Assembly (NCBI GenBank): GCA_963932955.1 | Contig: CAWVRK010000001.1 | Span: 124,001-188,000 of the forward strand | DNA: 64,000 nt | Direction of reading: 5' to 3' | Source of the DNA: Flavicella sp963932955 | GTDB lineage: Bacteria; Bacteroidota; Bacteroidia; Flavobacteriales; Flavobacteriaceae | Shown here: piece after piece, positions 8,453 to 15,341 of the stretch | How the letters are laid out: each line of letters begins with the position of its first letter | Numbering within the stretch: position 1 is the first letter of the stretch | Program-made: the position numbers and the translations under genes | Notes under the pieces: model-generated | Databases searched by the model: none | Told to the model about the DNA's origin: nothing | What the model saw: only the letters and a program-made list of their open reading frames with translations

Positions 8453-8806
8453 ATGAAACGATCTATTACAACCTTTGCCTGTGCAGCCATACTCGCCTTT
8501 ACAGTTTCCTGCAAACAAAGCACCGAAAAAACAAAAACAGTACAGCTAGCTCAAAAACAGCGTCTTAAAAAAATAGCCCTTCAAATCGAAGGCATGACTT
8601 GTCAAATTGGCTGTGCCAAAACCATCGAGTCCCGACTTTCAAAAACACCTGGAATCGAATCTGCTGCCGTCTCTTTTGAAAAGCGCTTAGGAGAAATCAT
8701 CTTCGACACCAACCAGATTTCCGAATCTGAAATTTCTGAAAAAATAAGCAGTATTGGCGATGGGAATACGTATCTTGTAGTTGCTATTAACAATTTAGAA
8801 CTTTAA
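8453..8806 (+). CDS. Lipoprotein with a heavy-metal-associated (HMA) domain of CxxxC type
   Basis: 117 residues from the ATG at 8453. An in-frame TTG at 8429 lies inside a likely -7 element and is not used. A lipoprotein signal (TVSC, Cys20) is followed by an HMA-like ferredoxin fold. The metal loop reads GMTCQIGCAKTIE, with C50 and C54 separated by three residues instead of the two of classic GMTCxxC copper chaperones. The rest of the domain is normal (TPGIESAAVSF, then a degenerate GEIIFD strand). Three bases separate it from the Cys-rich lipoprotein gene, so the two form an operon. A periplasmic metal-binding role is likely, but the metal is unknown. Confidence 0.88.
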   Translation: MKRSITTFACAAILAFTVSCKQSTEKTKTVQLAQKQRLKKIALQIEGMTCQIGCAKTIESRLSKTPGIESAAVSFEKRLGEIIFDTNQISESEISEKISSIGDGNTYLVVAINNLEL

Positions 8807-8809
8807 AAA

Positions 8810-9067
8810 ATGAAGATCGCTGTAAACCTTTTCATCCTTGTTTTCTTAGCGACTGCAAGTGTCGCTTGTAAAGACAGTAAAAAACCCTTAACAAAAGAAA
8901 CCAAAACCGAGCTTGTCGATTCTTCCCAGCCCGATTTAAAAAAAGCTTGTTGTGCAGCCAAAGAAGCCAAATCTTGTGCAAAAAAAGACAATAAAGACTG
9001 TCCCAAATGCGCGACTGCTACTGCGGAATGCAAATTAAAATGCGAAAAAGCAAAGAAAGAGAACTGA
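8810..9067 (+). CDS. Small Cys/Lys-rich lipoprotein, metallothionein-like
   Basis: 85 residues. The lipoprotein signal ends in SVAC (Cys20). After a charged spacer come seven cysteines at 47, 48, 56, 64, 67, 74 and 78, including a CPKC motif, in a region otherwise made of Lys, Ala and Glu. No described family comes to mind. The density of cysteines and the partnership with the HMA lipoprotein three bases upstream suggest metal binding at the outer face of a membrane. A terminator follows at 9097-9127. Confidence 0.8.
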   Translation: MKIAVNLFILVFLATASVACKDSKKPLTKETKTELVDSSQPDLKKACCAAKEAKSCAKKDNKDCPKCATATAECKLKCEKAKKEN

Positions 9068-9096
9068 AAACCTCTCAAATGCCAATCCATCCATTG

Positions 9097-9127
9097 TACG
9101 CCTGTTTCAAAACAGGTGTTTTTTTTT
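9097..9127 (+). terminator. Terminator of the metal-binding lipoprotein pair
   Basis: CGCCTGTT pairs with AACAGGTG across a short CAA-containing loop, followed by a run of nine T residues on the plus strand. Confidence 0.85.
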
Positions 9128-9152
9128 GAAAAAATTTATTGATTGGAACCGA

Positions 9153-9932
9153 TCAGATTTGAAAACTATTGACAAAATCAATGGATTGATCATTGAAAAC
9201 TTGCGGCTGTTCGACATTCACTACATGTCCACAATTTGGGATCACAAACAATTGTGAAGACCTGTGGTGTTCTACCAATTTTGCAATGCTCGGCAAAAAC
9301 ATATGGTCTTCTTGCCCCATGATGTACAAAGTGGGCAACCCACAATCTCGAATTCTAAAAAGGGCCAATATTGGATTGACCTCAGACACCAAAGAGAACC
9401 ATCTTTTAAACTCTTTTTGACAGAGTTTTTTTGCCTCGTTGATAAACAAATTTCGAGAGGCTTTGTGGTGTTTTCTGGGCATGATGACGTAAGCAAAAAA
9501 ACGGTAGAGCAAAAGATAAGGAATCACAGACTTTAGCAAAACGCCCAAGCGCATCAAAAATTGCCCGCTCAAATTGAGTTTCATCACAGCACCTCCCATC
9601 ACCAGACTCGAAACCTTTTGAGGGTGCTTTTCGGCGATTTCCCGAATCACAATTGTCCCCAAAGAAATACCGATAAAATGCGCCTTTTCTATTTGCAAAT
9701 GATCGAGTACCTGCAAGACCTCTTTCGCAATCATATCAAAAGTATAGCGCTTTACCACGTTTGCATAATGCTTTGACTTTCCATGCCCTCTCAAATCGAC
9801 CAACAGCACATTGAACTGCTTTCTAAACGCTCGTACTTGTGCAAACCAAATAGCACTGCTCCCACCGGCACCATGGACAAATACGACCCATTGGTCACTC
9901 GTGGCATGCAGGTGAGAACTGTGATGGAGCAT
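9153..9932 (-). CDS. Alpha/beta hydrolase
   Basis: 259 residues from the ATG at 9932; a TTG six codons upstream is the alternative. The order of motifs is that of the alpha/beta-hydrolase fold: the oxyanion segment VVFVHGAGGSSAIW near the N-terminus, DLRGHGKS, the nucleophile elbow FIGISLGT (Ser), the acidic-residue region YIMGQEDHMF and the C-terminal histidine in PNCGHVVNVEQP. No membrane anchor or signal is present, so it is cytoplasmic. The substrate cannot be assigned; the closest general class is the MhpC-like esterases. It stands between the lipoprotein pair and ctaA. Confidence 0.9.
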   Translation of the reverse strand: MLHHSSHLHATSDQWVVFVHGAGGSSAIWFAQVRAFRKQFNVLLVDLRGHGKSKHYANVVKRYTFDMIAKEVLQVLDHLQIEKAHFIGISLGTIVIREIAEKHPQKVSSLVMGGAVMKLNLSGQFLMRLGVLLKSVIPYLLLYRFFAYVIMPRKHHKASRNLFINEAKKLCQKEFKRWFSLVSEVNPILALFRIRDCGLPTLYIMGQEDHMFLPSIAKLVEHHRSSQLFVIPNCGHVVNVEQPQVFNDQSIDFVNSFQI

Positions 9933-10011
9933 TGAAACAATTTTTTTCAAAGATAATGCAAAAAAACACGCGCTTTTCGATTCGTTTTAGAGGTCTTAAA
10001 AATTTATGAAG

Positions 10012-10019
10012 TATCTTTG
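10012..10019 (+). promoter_or_regulatory. Probable -7 element upstream of ctaA
   Basis: TATCTTTG matches TAnnTTTG and is followed about 75 bases later by the ctaA ATG. No convincing -33 TTTG lies at the right distance, so this is a half-supported promoter. Confidence 0.5.
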
Positions 10020-10092
10020 CAAATGAAAAATCAGCTTTGGTTTTCAAAGCTTGAAACCCACGAAATGCGCTCTCTAAAGAAGAAGAACACTT

Positions 10093-11124
10093 ATGAAAAA
10101 ACATTTTAAACTCATCGTTAAAACGGCGTTGATTTCCGTTTATGTCATCTTTTTGGCCGGTTCCATCGTACGAATGACGGGTTCTGGCATGGGCTGTCCT
10201 GATTGGCCAAAATGCTTTGGATATTACATCCCTCCAACTGACGAAGCTCAATTGCGCTGGAAAGGAAATACTACCTATAACGAAGGTACCCTCATCGTTC
10301 TCGACGAGACCCTCTATGTGGCCAACAGCGATTTGCAAACGGAATTGGAATGGAATGCTTCAAATTGGAGTCCTTACACCAAACACGAATACGCGATCTT
10401 CAATGTATACCACACATGGACGGAATACATCAACCGTTTGGCCTCGGTAGTTTCTGGATTGATTTTCTTGTTTTTGATAGCGGCCTCGTTGAAATTTTGG
10501 AAAGAAAAAAAGGGAATTACACTGCTCTCATTTGGAGCCTTTTTCATGATGCTTTTCGAAGCCTGGCTGGGAAAAACTGTTGTAGATTCTGTCTTGGAAC
10601 CTTGGATCATCACGGTTCACATGCTTGTAGGACTGCTTATTATAGCTGTGCTACTGCAAGTCTTAGCATGGATGTCTCCCGAAGAAAAAAGAGCCATCAA
10701 GTTTGACAAGACATTTCACAAATTGCTCCTACTATCCACCCTTTTTTCGGTGATTCAAATCGCCATGGGTACGCAAGTAAGACAGTTTGTAGACGAACAA
10801 GTGCGGTTGTTTGGATTTGAAAGCAAACAAATGAGCTTGTACAATCCCAACCTCAATTTTTACATCCACCGTTCGTTTACCATTGCCATTGTATTGGTCA
10901 ACTTCTTGATCTTTTACAAGAATGAGACCTTGCAACTGGGATTTAAAATTCCCAAATGGATTTTGGGTTTGCTACTGCTAGAAGCACTTACGGGTATCTT
11001 GATGTATTACAGTGATTTCCCTTTTGGCACCCAGGCCGTGCATTTGATGTCAGGTGCGTTGTTGTTTGGACTACAGTTTTATTTGGTTTTGATGCACCGA
11101 GGATTGAAAGACGAAAGCCTGTAA
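10093..11124 (+). CDS. ctaA: Haem A synthase (COX15/CtaA)
   Basis: 343 residues with eight predicted membrane helices. It oxidises haem O to haem A for the aa3 oxidase whose subunits are encoded further along in this window. The N-terminal helix is followed by the signature MTGSGMGCPDWPKCFG. The conserved glutamate/haem-ligand segment is YHTWTEYINRLASV, and the second half contains the ligand histidines in NFYIHRSFTIA and QAVHLMSGALL. The layout matches the long COX15 type. It ends six bases from the convergent gldD stop. Confidence 0.95.
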   Translation: MKKHFKLIVKTALISVYVIFLAGSIVRMTGSGMGCPDWPKCFGYYIPPTDEAQLRWKGNTTYNEGTLIVLDETLYVANSDLQTELEWNASNWSPYTKHEYAIFNVYHTWTEYINRLASVVSGLIFLFLIAASLKFWKEKKGITLLSFGAFFMMLFEAWLGKTVVDSVLEPWIITVHMLVGLLIIAVLLQVLAWMSPEEKRAIKFDKTFHKLLLLSTLFSVIQIAMGTQVRQFVDEQVRLFGFESKQMSLYNPNLNFYIHRSFTIAIVLVNFLIFYKNETLQLGFKIPKWILGLLLLEALTGILMYYSDFPFGTQAVHLMSGALLFGLQFYLVLMHRGLKDESL

Positions 11125-11130
11125 AAAGAA

Positions 11131-11739
11131 TTAATTTTTCCACTCCAGCGTTTCCATCAGGTGTACAATGTCTTTCTTCAAGTGTTGTACAGCAGGTAAA
11201 ATGGAATCGTAATTGGGCTTTGCATAAAAATACAGGGCCCCTGTAAGAAAGTTGTTCGTTGAGTCTGTCGCGTGAAACTGAATTTGAGTGGCGGCATTTC
11301 CAAAGACCTCAAACACCCTTCCGTATACTTTGGTTACTGGGTTTTCATAAGGCAATGATTGAATGTCATCTGCTTTGATCATGTGTTTAAAGGTCAGTTT
11401 TTCCGCATCTACAAACAAGGCCCTTAAATTTTCTTTTACCGGCCGATAGGTCAAAACGAGGGTTGCCTTCATATCGGGATAGTAAAGATCTACCCAATCG
11501 TTTTTTTTTTGAATGATTACAGCACGCCCAGCATGTTCAAACTGATAGGGACTCTTTGTCTCCAAAACCTTGTACTCGGCGTTGGGGTAATCCAAACGCA
11601 TGTATGAACTGGGTTTGGGCAAGGGACTGTCTCCACAAGAAAGCAACAAAAGAAGGACCCCGACTCGCACTACTGCATTTTTCAGAAGTAGCTTCCTTTG
11701 TGTTGGTTGGTTTTTCAAAAGTTTGTACCGTTTTTTCAT
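11131..11739 (-). CDS. gldD: Gliding motility lipoprotein GldD
   Basis: 202 residues. After a basic N-terminus there is a hydrophobic lipoprotein signal ending in LLLLSC. The segments PSSYMRLDYPNAEY, WVDLYYPDMKATLVLTYRPV and ATDSTNNFLTGALYFYAKPNYDS are characteristic of GldD of gliding flavobacteria. GldD is an essential accessory lipoprotein of type IX secretion and gliding. Its ATG overlaps the gldE stop by four bases, implying coupled translation, and this gldE-gldD order is the one known from Flavobacterium johnsoniae. Confidence 0.95.
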   Translation of the reverse strand: MKKRYKLLKNQPTQRKLLLKNAVVRVGVLLLLLSCGDSPLPKPSSYMRLDYPNAEYKVLETKSPYQFEHAGRAVIIQKKNDWVDLYYPDMKATLVLTYRPVKENLRALFVDAEKLTFKHMIKADDIQSLPYENPVTKVYGRVFEVFGNAATQIQFHATDSTNNFLTGALYFYAKPNYDSILPAVQHLKKDIVHLMETLEWKN

Positions 11740-13034
11740 TGAAGCAAGGTGACTTTTAGTTGTTTGATGCGCTTTCTATCGACAGCTTCTACAGTAAAAA
11801 CAAAGGCTTCAAAATTTATTTTTTCGAATTTCTTTGGGAATTTACCAGATATTTCTAAAATAAACCCCGCCAATGTTTCGGCCTCACCTTTGTGAACCTC
11901 AAAGTTTTTCGGGTCGATGTCCAAAACTCTGTAAAAATCTTTCAAAGCTGTTTTCCCTTCAAAAACATAGTTGAAAGCATCCAACTTGGAGTAAACCAAA
12001 TCGTCACTGTCAAACTCATCACTGATGTCGCCTACAATTTCTTCGATGACATCTTCCAAGGTCACCAAGCCACTAGTTCCTCCATACTCGTCAACGACAA
12101 TTGCCAAATGGTTTTTTTTCTCTTGAAAATCGATCAACAAATCGTCGAGTTTCTTGTTTTCTGGAACAAAATAGGGAGCCCTAACCAAGGCCTGCCAATT
12201 GAATTCTGTTTTGGTCAGATGAGGCAACAAATCTTTGGCGTACAAAACCCCAATCACCTCATCAATATTTTCGTGATAGACCGGGTTTCTTGAAAATCCA
12301 TTGGAAATGATTTTGCTCAAAACCTCTGGGAAAGAGGCATCGTCAGGAATTGCAAAAATATCAATACGCGGTTTCATGACTTGTACTGTTTCTGTATTTC
12401 CAAAAGCGACAATTCCCTCTAAAATATTCTTTTCGTCCTTAGTGGTGGCATTGTCAGCGGTCAATTCCAAGGCTTGTGAGAGTTTTTCGACGGAGAAATC
12501 GTTGTCTTTTTTTCCCAAACGTCTTTCCACAACTCCCGTCAAACCTGTTAGCAAGTAGCTTACAGGTGACAACAAACGGTTTAAATAAACGACAGGATTC
12601 GCCATAAACAGCGCAAAAGGGATGGAGTTGCGAGTCGCATAGACCTTGGGCAACACTTCTCCAAAGAGCAAGATCAAAAAGGTGATCAAGACCACCTCTA
12701 TCAAAAACCGAATTCCAACCTCCATATTTTCAAAAAAATAAGCGCCCAACACAGCAAACAAAAGCACGATCAAAATATTGATAAAGTTGTTTGCAATCAA
12801 AATGGTCGCCAATAATTTTTTAGGCTTGTTGAGCAAGCCAAGCACCCGATCAGCTGCGGGACTGTGTTCTTTAGACAGAAGGTCCAAATCTGTTTTAGAC
12901 AGCGAAAAAAAAGCAATTTCAGTACCGGAAATCATCGCGGAACAAAACAAGAGAAAAACAAGTGCAATCGATTCTGTAAAGACCACCCAATTGAAAAAGG
13001 TTGGCAAAAGTATTCGGATAGGTTCTATGTCCAC
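11736..13034 (-). CDS. gldE: Gliding motility-associated protein GldE (CNNM/CorC type)
   Basis: 432 residues from a GTG at 13034; an in-frame stop lies 12 bases upstream of it, so no longer start is possible. Three or four N-terminal helices form the CNNM/DUF21 domain (SGTEIAFFSLSKTDLDLL, then ATILIANNFINILIVLLFAVLG). A CBS pair follows (MKPRIDIFAIPDD, VVDEYGGTSGLVTLEDVIEEIVGDISDEFD) and a CorC-type C-terminal domain. Members of this family are proposed cation transporters. GldE is known to compensate for low GldD levels, which fits the four-base overlap with gldD. The gene starts 24 bases after ssb. Confidence 0.95.
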   Translation of the reverse strand: MDIEPIRILLPTFFNWVVFTESIALVFLLFCSAMISGTEIAFFSLSKTDLDLLSKEHSPAADRVLGLLNKPKKLLATILIANNFINILIVLLFAVLGAYFFENMEVGIRFLIEVVLITFLILLFGEVLPKVYATRNSIPFALFMANPVVYLNRLLSPVSYLLTGLTGVVERRLGKKDNDFSVEKLSQALELTADNATTKDEKNILEGIVAFGNTETVQVMKPRIDIFAIPDDASFPEVLSKIISNGFSRNPVYHENIDEVIGVLYAKDLLPHLTKTEFNWQALVRAPYFVPENKKLDDLLIDFQEKKNHLAIVVDEYGGTSGLVTLEDVIEEIVGDISDEFDSDDLVYSKLDAFNYVFEGKTALKDFYRVLDIDPKNFEVHKGEAETLAGFILEISGKFPKKFEKINFEAFVFTVEAVDRKRIKQLKVTLLQ

Positions 13035-13058
13035 TATTTTGAAGTATTATTTTAAAGA

Positions 13059-13475
13059 TTAGAAAGGAAAATCACCTTCAAGGTCTTTTGTTGGTATCTC
13101 TTTTTGATCTTTCGAAGCTACCTCAGCATTGTTGTTCGATGCTTTTGTAGACAAAAATGTCAAATCGAAAACGTGAATTTCAGTCGAACTGCGTTTTACG
13201 CCCTCTTGCTCCCATTGCCGGGTTTTGATGCGGCCTTCACAGTATATTTTATCTCCTTTTGTAAGGTGTTTTTCACATATTTCAGCGAGTTTATTTTTTA
13301 CGACGATGGCATGCCATTCTACCGATGTTGTTTTTTCCCCCGTTTGTTTGTTGGTATACGTCTCGTTCGTGGCAATTGGAAAGCGACCGATGGCATTGCC
13401 TCCTTCAAAATAATGCACTTTTACAAAATCTCCCAAATGTCCAATCAGCATTACTTTGTTCAATGTCCCTGCCAT
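13059..13475 (-). CDS. ssb: Single-stranded DNA-binding protein
   Basis: 138 residues from the ATG at 13475 (MAGTLNKVMLIGHLGDFVKV). The longer in-frame extension is hydrophobic and foreign to the family. The OB fold is visible (FPIATNE, EWHAIVVKNKLAEICEKHLTKGDKIYCEGRI, RQWEQEGV). A short linker leads to the tail EGDFPF, the acidic protein-interaction tip of SSB. It lies between mutY and gldE on the same strand. The linker is short compared with proteobacterial SSB, as is common in Bacteroidota. Confidence 0.96.
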   Translation of the reverse strand: MAGTLNKVMLIGHLGDFVKVHYFEGGNAIGRFPIATNETYTNKQTGEKTTSVEWHAIVVKNKLAEICEKHLTKGDKIYCEGRIKTRQWEQEGVKRSSTEIHVFDLTFLSTKASNNNAEVASKDQKEIPTKDLEGDFPF

Positions 13476-13573
13476 AAAATCAAAATTACTGAAAAAATAC
13501 GAAAGTGAAGACAACAAAAAAAGGAAAGACAAAAAACTGACTTTCTTTTCCAAGTAGTCGGTGTGACCTGCTG

Positions 13574-14620
13574 TTATTGAAAATCATGAATTTCTAAAAA
13601 TTTATGTATCAAGCGAGGAACTGGGAGTGAATCAAGGGCATCGATAGAAATTAGCTGGCGCTTGTGATGTTCTGTTCGCACCAACCAGAATTGGACGTAC
13701 AGGTGTTGGTGTGAGAGTTTGTGCACCCATTCTTTTGGATTGAAGAGGCGAAGGGTGGCGGATGGATCCGGAACCAAGTCGAGATATGCTTGATGCTCTA
13801 TGAGCTCCTGAACTTCAAGTGTTTCTGAAGCTTCAATCAAGGGGAATTGATACAAATTCTCCCAAATCCCTCTGCCTGTCCTTTGTTCTACCAAGGTTTT
13901 CTGACCGGAGGTCTGCAGTACTATAAAATTAAAGAACCGCTTGCGCACTTTGATTTTTTTTTCTTTGACAGGGAGTGCCGCAGTTATCTTTTTCCCAAAA
14001 GCCACGCAACTTGATTGCAAAGGGCAAGAGCTGCACAAGGGTCGCTGTGGTTTGCATTGCAAGGCTCCAAAATCCATAATTGCTTGGTTGTATTGACCGG
14101 GATTAGAAATACCCATGACCTGTTGCGCCAAAGCCTTGAAATCTTTGATGCCTTTACTAGAATTGATGGGTGTGTCGATTCCAAAATACCGAGATAAGAC
14201 ACGGTACACGTTTCCATCGACAACGGCTGTGGGCGCACCAAAACAAATGGAAGCTATGGCAGATGCAGTGTAGTCTCCCACTCCTTTCAGAGCCAACAAG
14301 TCCTTATAGGTTGACGGAAAAACACCTTTCAACTCACCAGCAATAAATCGGGCAGAAAAATGAAGATTTCGAGCCCTTGAATAATAGCCCAACCCTTGCC
14401 AAAGTTTCAACACCTGCTCTTCTGGAGCTTTCGCCAAATCGAAGACCGTAGGAAAGGCGTCTAAAAAACGTTCGTAGTATGAGATGCCTTGGGCTACACG
14501 AGTTTGCTGTAAAATAATTTCGGAAAGCCAGACGGCGTATGGGTCACGGACCTTTCGCCAAGGCAAATCCCTGTCTTTTGATAAATACCACACTTCTAAT
14601 ACTTTAGAAAAACCTTCCAT
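13574..14620 (-). CDS. mutY: A/G-specific adenine glycosylase MutY
   Basis: 348 residues from the ATG at 14620; a TTG lies six codons upstream. MutY removes adenine opposite 8-oxoguanine. The catalytic glutamate is E34 in SEIILQQTRV. The helix-hairpin-helix is LKGVGDYTASAIA with the catalytic aspartate D135 in VDGNVYRVLSRYFG. The [4Fe-4S] ligands are C189, C196, C199 and C205 in the standard C-x6-C-x2-C-x5-C arrangement. A C-terminal NUDIX-like domain recognises oxoG. It heads the minus-strand group mutY-ssb-gldE-gldD and is divergent from HU. Confidence 0.96.
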   Translation of the reverse strand: MEGFSKVLEVWYLSKDRDLPWRKVRDPYAVWLSEIILQQTRVAQGISYYERFLDAFPTVFDLAKAPEEQVLKLWQGLGYYSRARNLHFSARFIAGELKGVFPSTYKDLLALKGVGDYTASAIASICFGAPTAVVDGNVYRVLSRYFGIDTPINSSKGIKDFKALAQQVMGISNPGQYNQAIMDFGALQCKPQRPLCSSCPLQSSCVAFGKKITAALPVKEKKIKVRKRFFNFIVLQTSGQKTLVEQRTGRGIWENLYQFPLIEASETLEVQELIEHQAYLDLVPDPSATLRLFNPKEWVHKLSHQHLYVQFWLVRTEHHKRQLISIDALDSLPVPRLIHKFLEIHDFQ

Positions 14621-14677
14621 CCAAATCTGTTTTTGCAATATTACATTATTTATTACATTAAATTTTAATGAATTAGC

Positions 14678-14708
14678 TTTTCAAAATTGATAAATTATCG
14701 TATGTTTG
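14678..14708 (+). promoter_or_regulatory. Promoter of the HU gene
   Basis: The -7 element TATGTTTG (14701-14708) lies 19 bases after TTTT (14678-14681), a one-mismatch -33 element. The HU ATG is about 40 bases downstream. Confidence 0.7.
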
Positions 14709-14749
14709 CACGCTTAAAATTCACAACAAACAACAGAAAATAAAATCAA

Positions 14750-15040
14750 ATGACAAAAGCAGATATTGTATCGAGTATTTCTGATAAATCAGGCATTGAA
14801 AAAGCCGATGTATTGGCTACTGTAGAAGCATTTATGGCGGAAGTAAAAGGTGCTCTGGAAGATGGAGACAATGTATATCTAAGAGGTTTTGGCAGTTTTG
14901 TCATCAAAAAAAGAGCTGAAAAAACAGGAAGAAACATTTCTAAAAATACAACGATTAAAATTCCAGCTCATAACATTCCTTCTTTCAAGCCTGCAAAAAC
15001 ATTTGTTGAAGGAGTTAAGAATAACGTAGCTGTAAAATAA
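14750..15040 (+). CDS. HU-family DNA-binding protein
   Basis: 96 residues, the usual HU size. Sequence features are MTKADIVSSISDKSGIEKADV at the N-terminus, the LRGFGSFVIKKRAEKTGRN core and the beta-arm ending in KIPAHNIPSFKPAKTF, which inserts into the DNA minor groove. HU-type proteins bend and compact DNA. It starts the group HU, 29-aa basic protein, rng, an order that is common in Flavobacteriia. Confidence 0.96.
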   Translation: MTKADIVSSISDKSGIEKADVLATVEAFMAEVKGALEDGDNVYLRGFGSFVIKKRAEKTGRNISKNTTIKIPAHNIPSFKPAKTFVEGVKNNVAVK

Positions 15041-15063
15041 ATACAGTACGAATTATAAACCAG

Positions 15064-15083
15064 CCTGAGCAAATTCAGGTTTT
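15064..15083 (+). terminator. Weak terminator-like hairpin between HU and the 29-aa gene
   Basis: CCTGA (15064-15068) and TCAGG (15075-15079) form a five-base stem followed by TTTT. It may reduce but probably does not abolish read-through from HU into the next gene, which starts 15 bases later. Confidence 0.4.
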
Positions 15084-15098
15084 AAAAACAGTAGGATT

Positions 15099-15188
15099 AT
15101 GCCAAGTGGTAAAAAAAGAAAGAGAGCGAAGATCTCTACACACAAAAGAAAGAAAAGAGCAAGAGCGAACAGACACAAGAAAAAGTAA
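15099..15188 (+). CDS. 29-residue basic ribosome-associated protein (AURKAIP1/COX24-domain type)
   Basis: The ATG at 15099 opens a 29-codon frame ending TAA at 15186-15188. The product begins MPSGKKRKRAKISTHKRKK and consists almost only of Lys, Arg, His and small residues. This tiny protein, in this position between HU and rng, is conserved in Flavobacteriia and is usually annotated as an AURKAIP1/COX24-domain protein, related to the mitochondrial mS38 and mycobacterial bS22 small-subunit proteins. I infer that it is a ribosomal protein or ribosome-associated factor. It is short enough to be missed by default gene finders. Confidence 0.85.
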   Translation: MPSGKKRKRAKISTHKRKKRARANRHKKK

Positions 15189-15201
15189 TTTTATTTCTTA
15201 G

Positions 15202-15324
15202 TGTTGTTTTTGCAACAAAACGTTCATTGAAAATGAAACTTTGGTCACCCCGAGTTTCTTAGGGTACCAAAAAAGCCCTGTATTTAATTTAAACCATCTA
15301 TATAAGAACTGCGTTCTTATGTAG
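15202..15324 (+). promoter_or_regulatory. Structured leader of rng: four consecutive hairpins
   Basis: In the 153 bases between the 29-aa gene and rng there are four hairpins. They are TGTTG/CAACA at 15202-15217, TTCATT/AATGAA at 15223-15237, a ten-base stem with one bulge (TTTGGTCACCC with GGGTACCAAA, 15240-15271) and a twelve-base stem with one wobble (15298-15324) that ends 17 bases before the ATG. None is followed by a T run, so they are not terminators. A role in controlling RNase G/E synthesis is inferred by analogy with the rne leader of E. coli. Confidence 0.6.
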
Positions 15325-15341
15325 TCTAAAAACTATTCGGA

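Noticed and set aside
10023..10109. 28-codon frame MKNQLWFSKLETH... ending inside ctaA
   Set aside because: Its ATG begins only four bases after the likely -7 element, so the transcript probably starts at or after it. The frame overlaps the ctaA start and has no recognised sequence.
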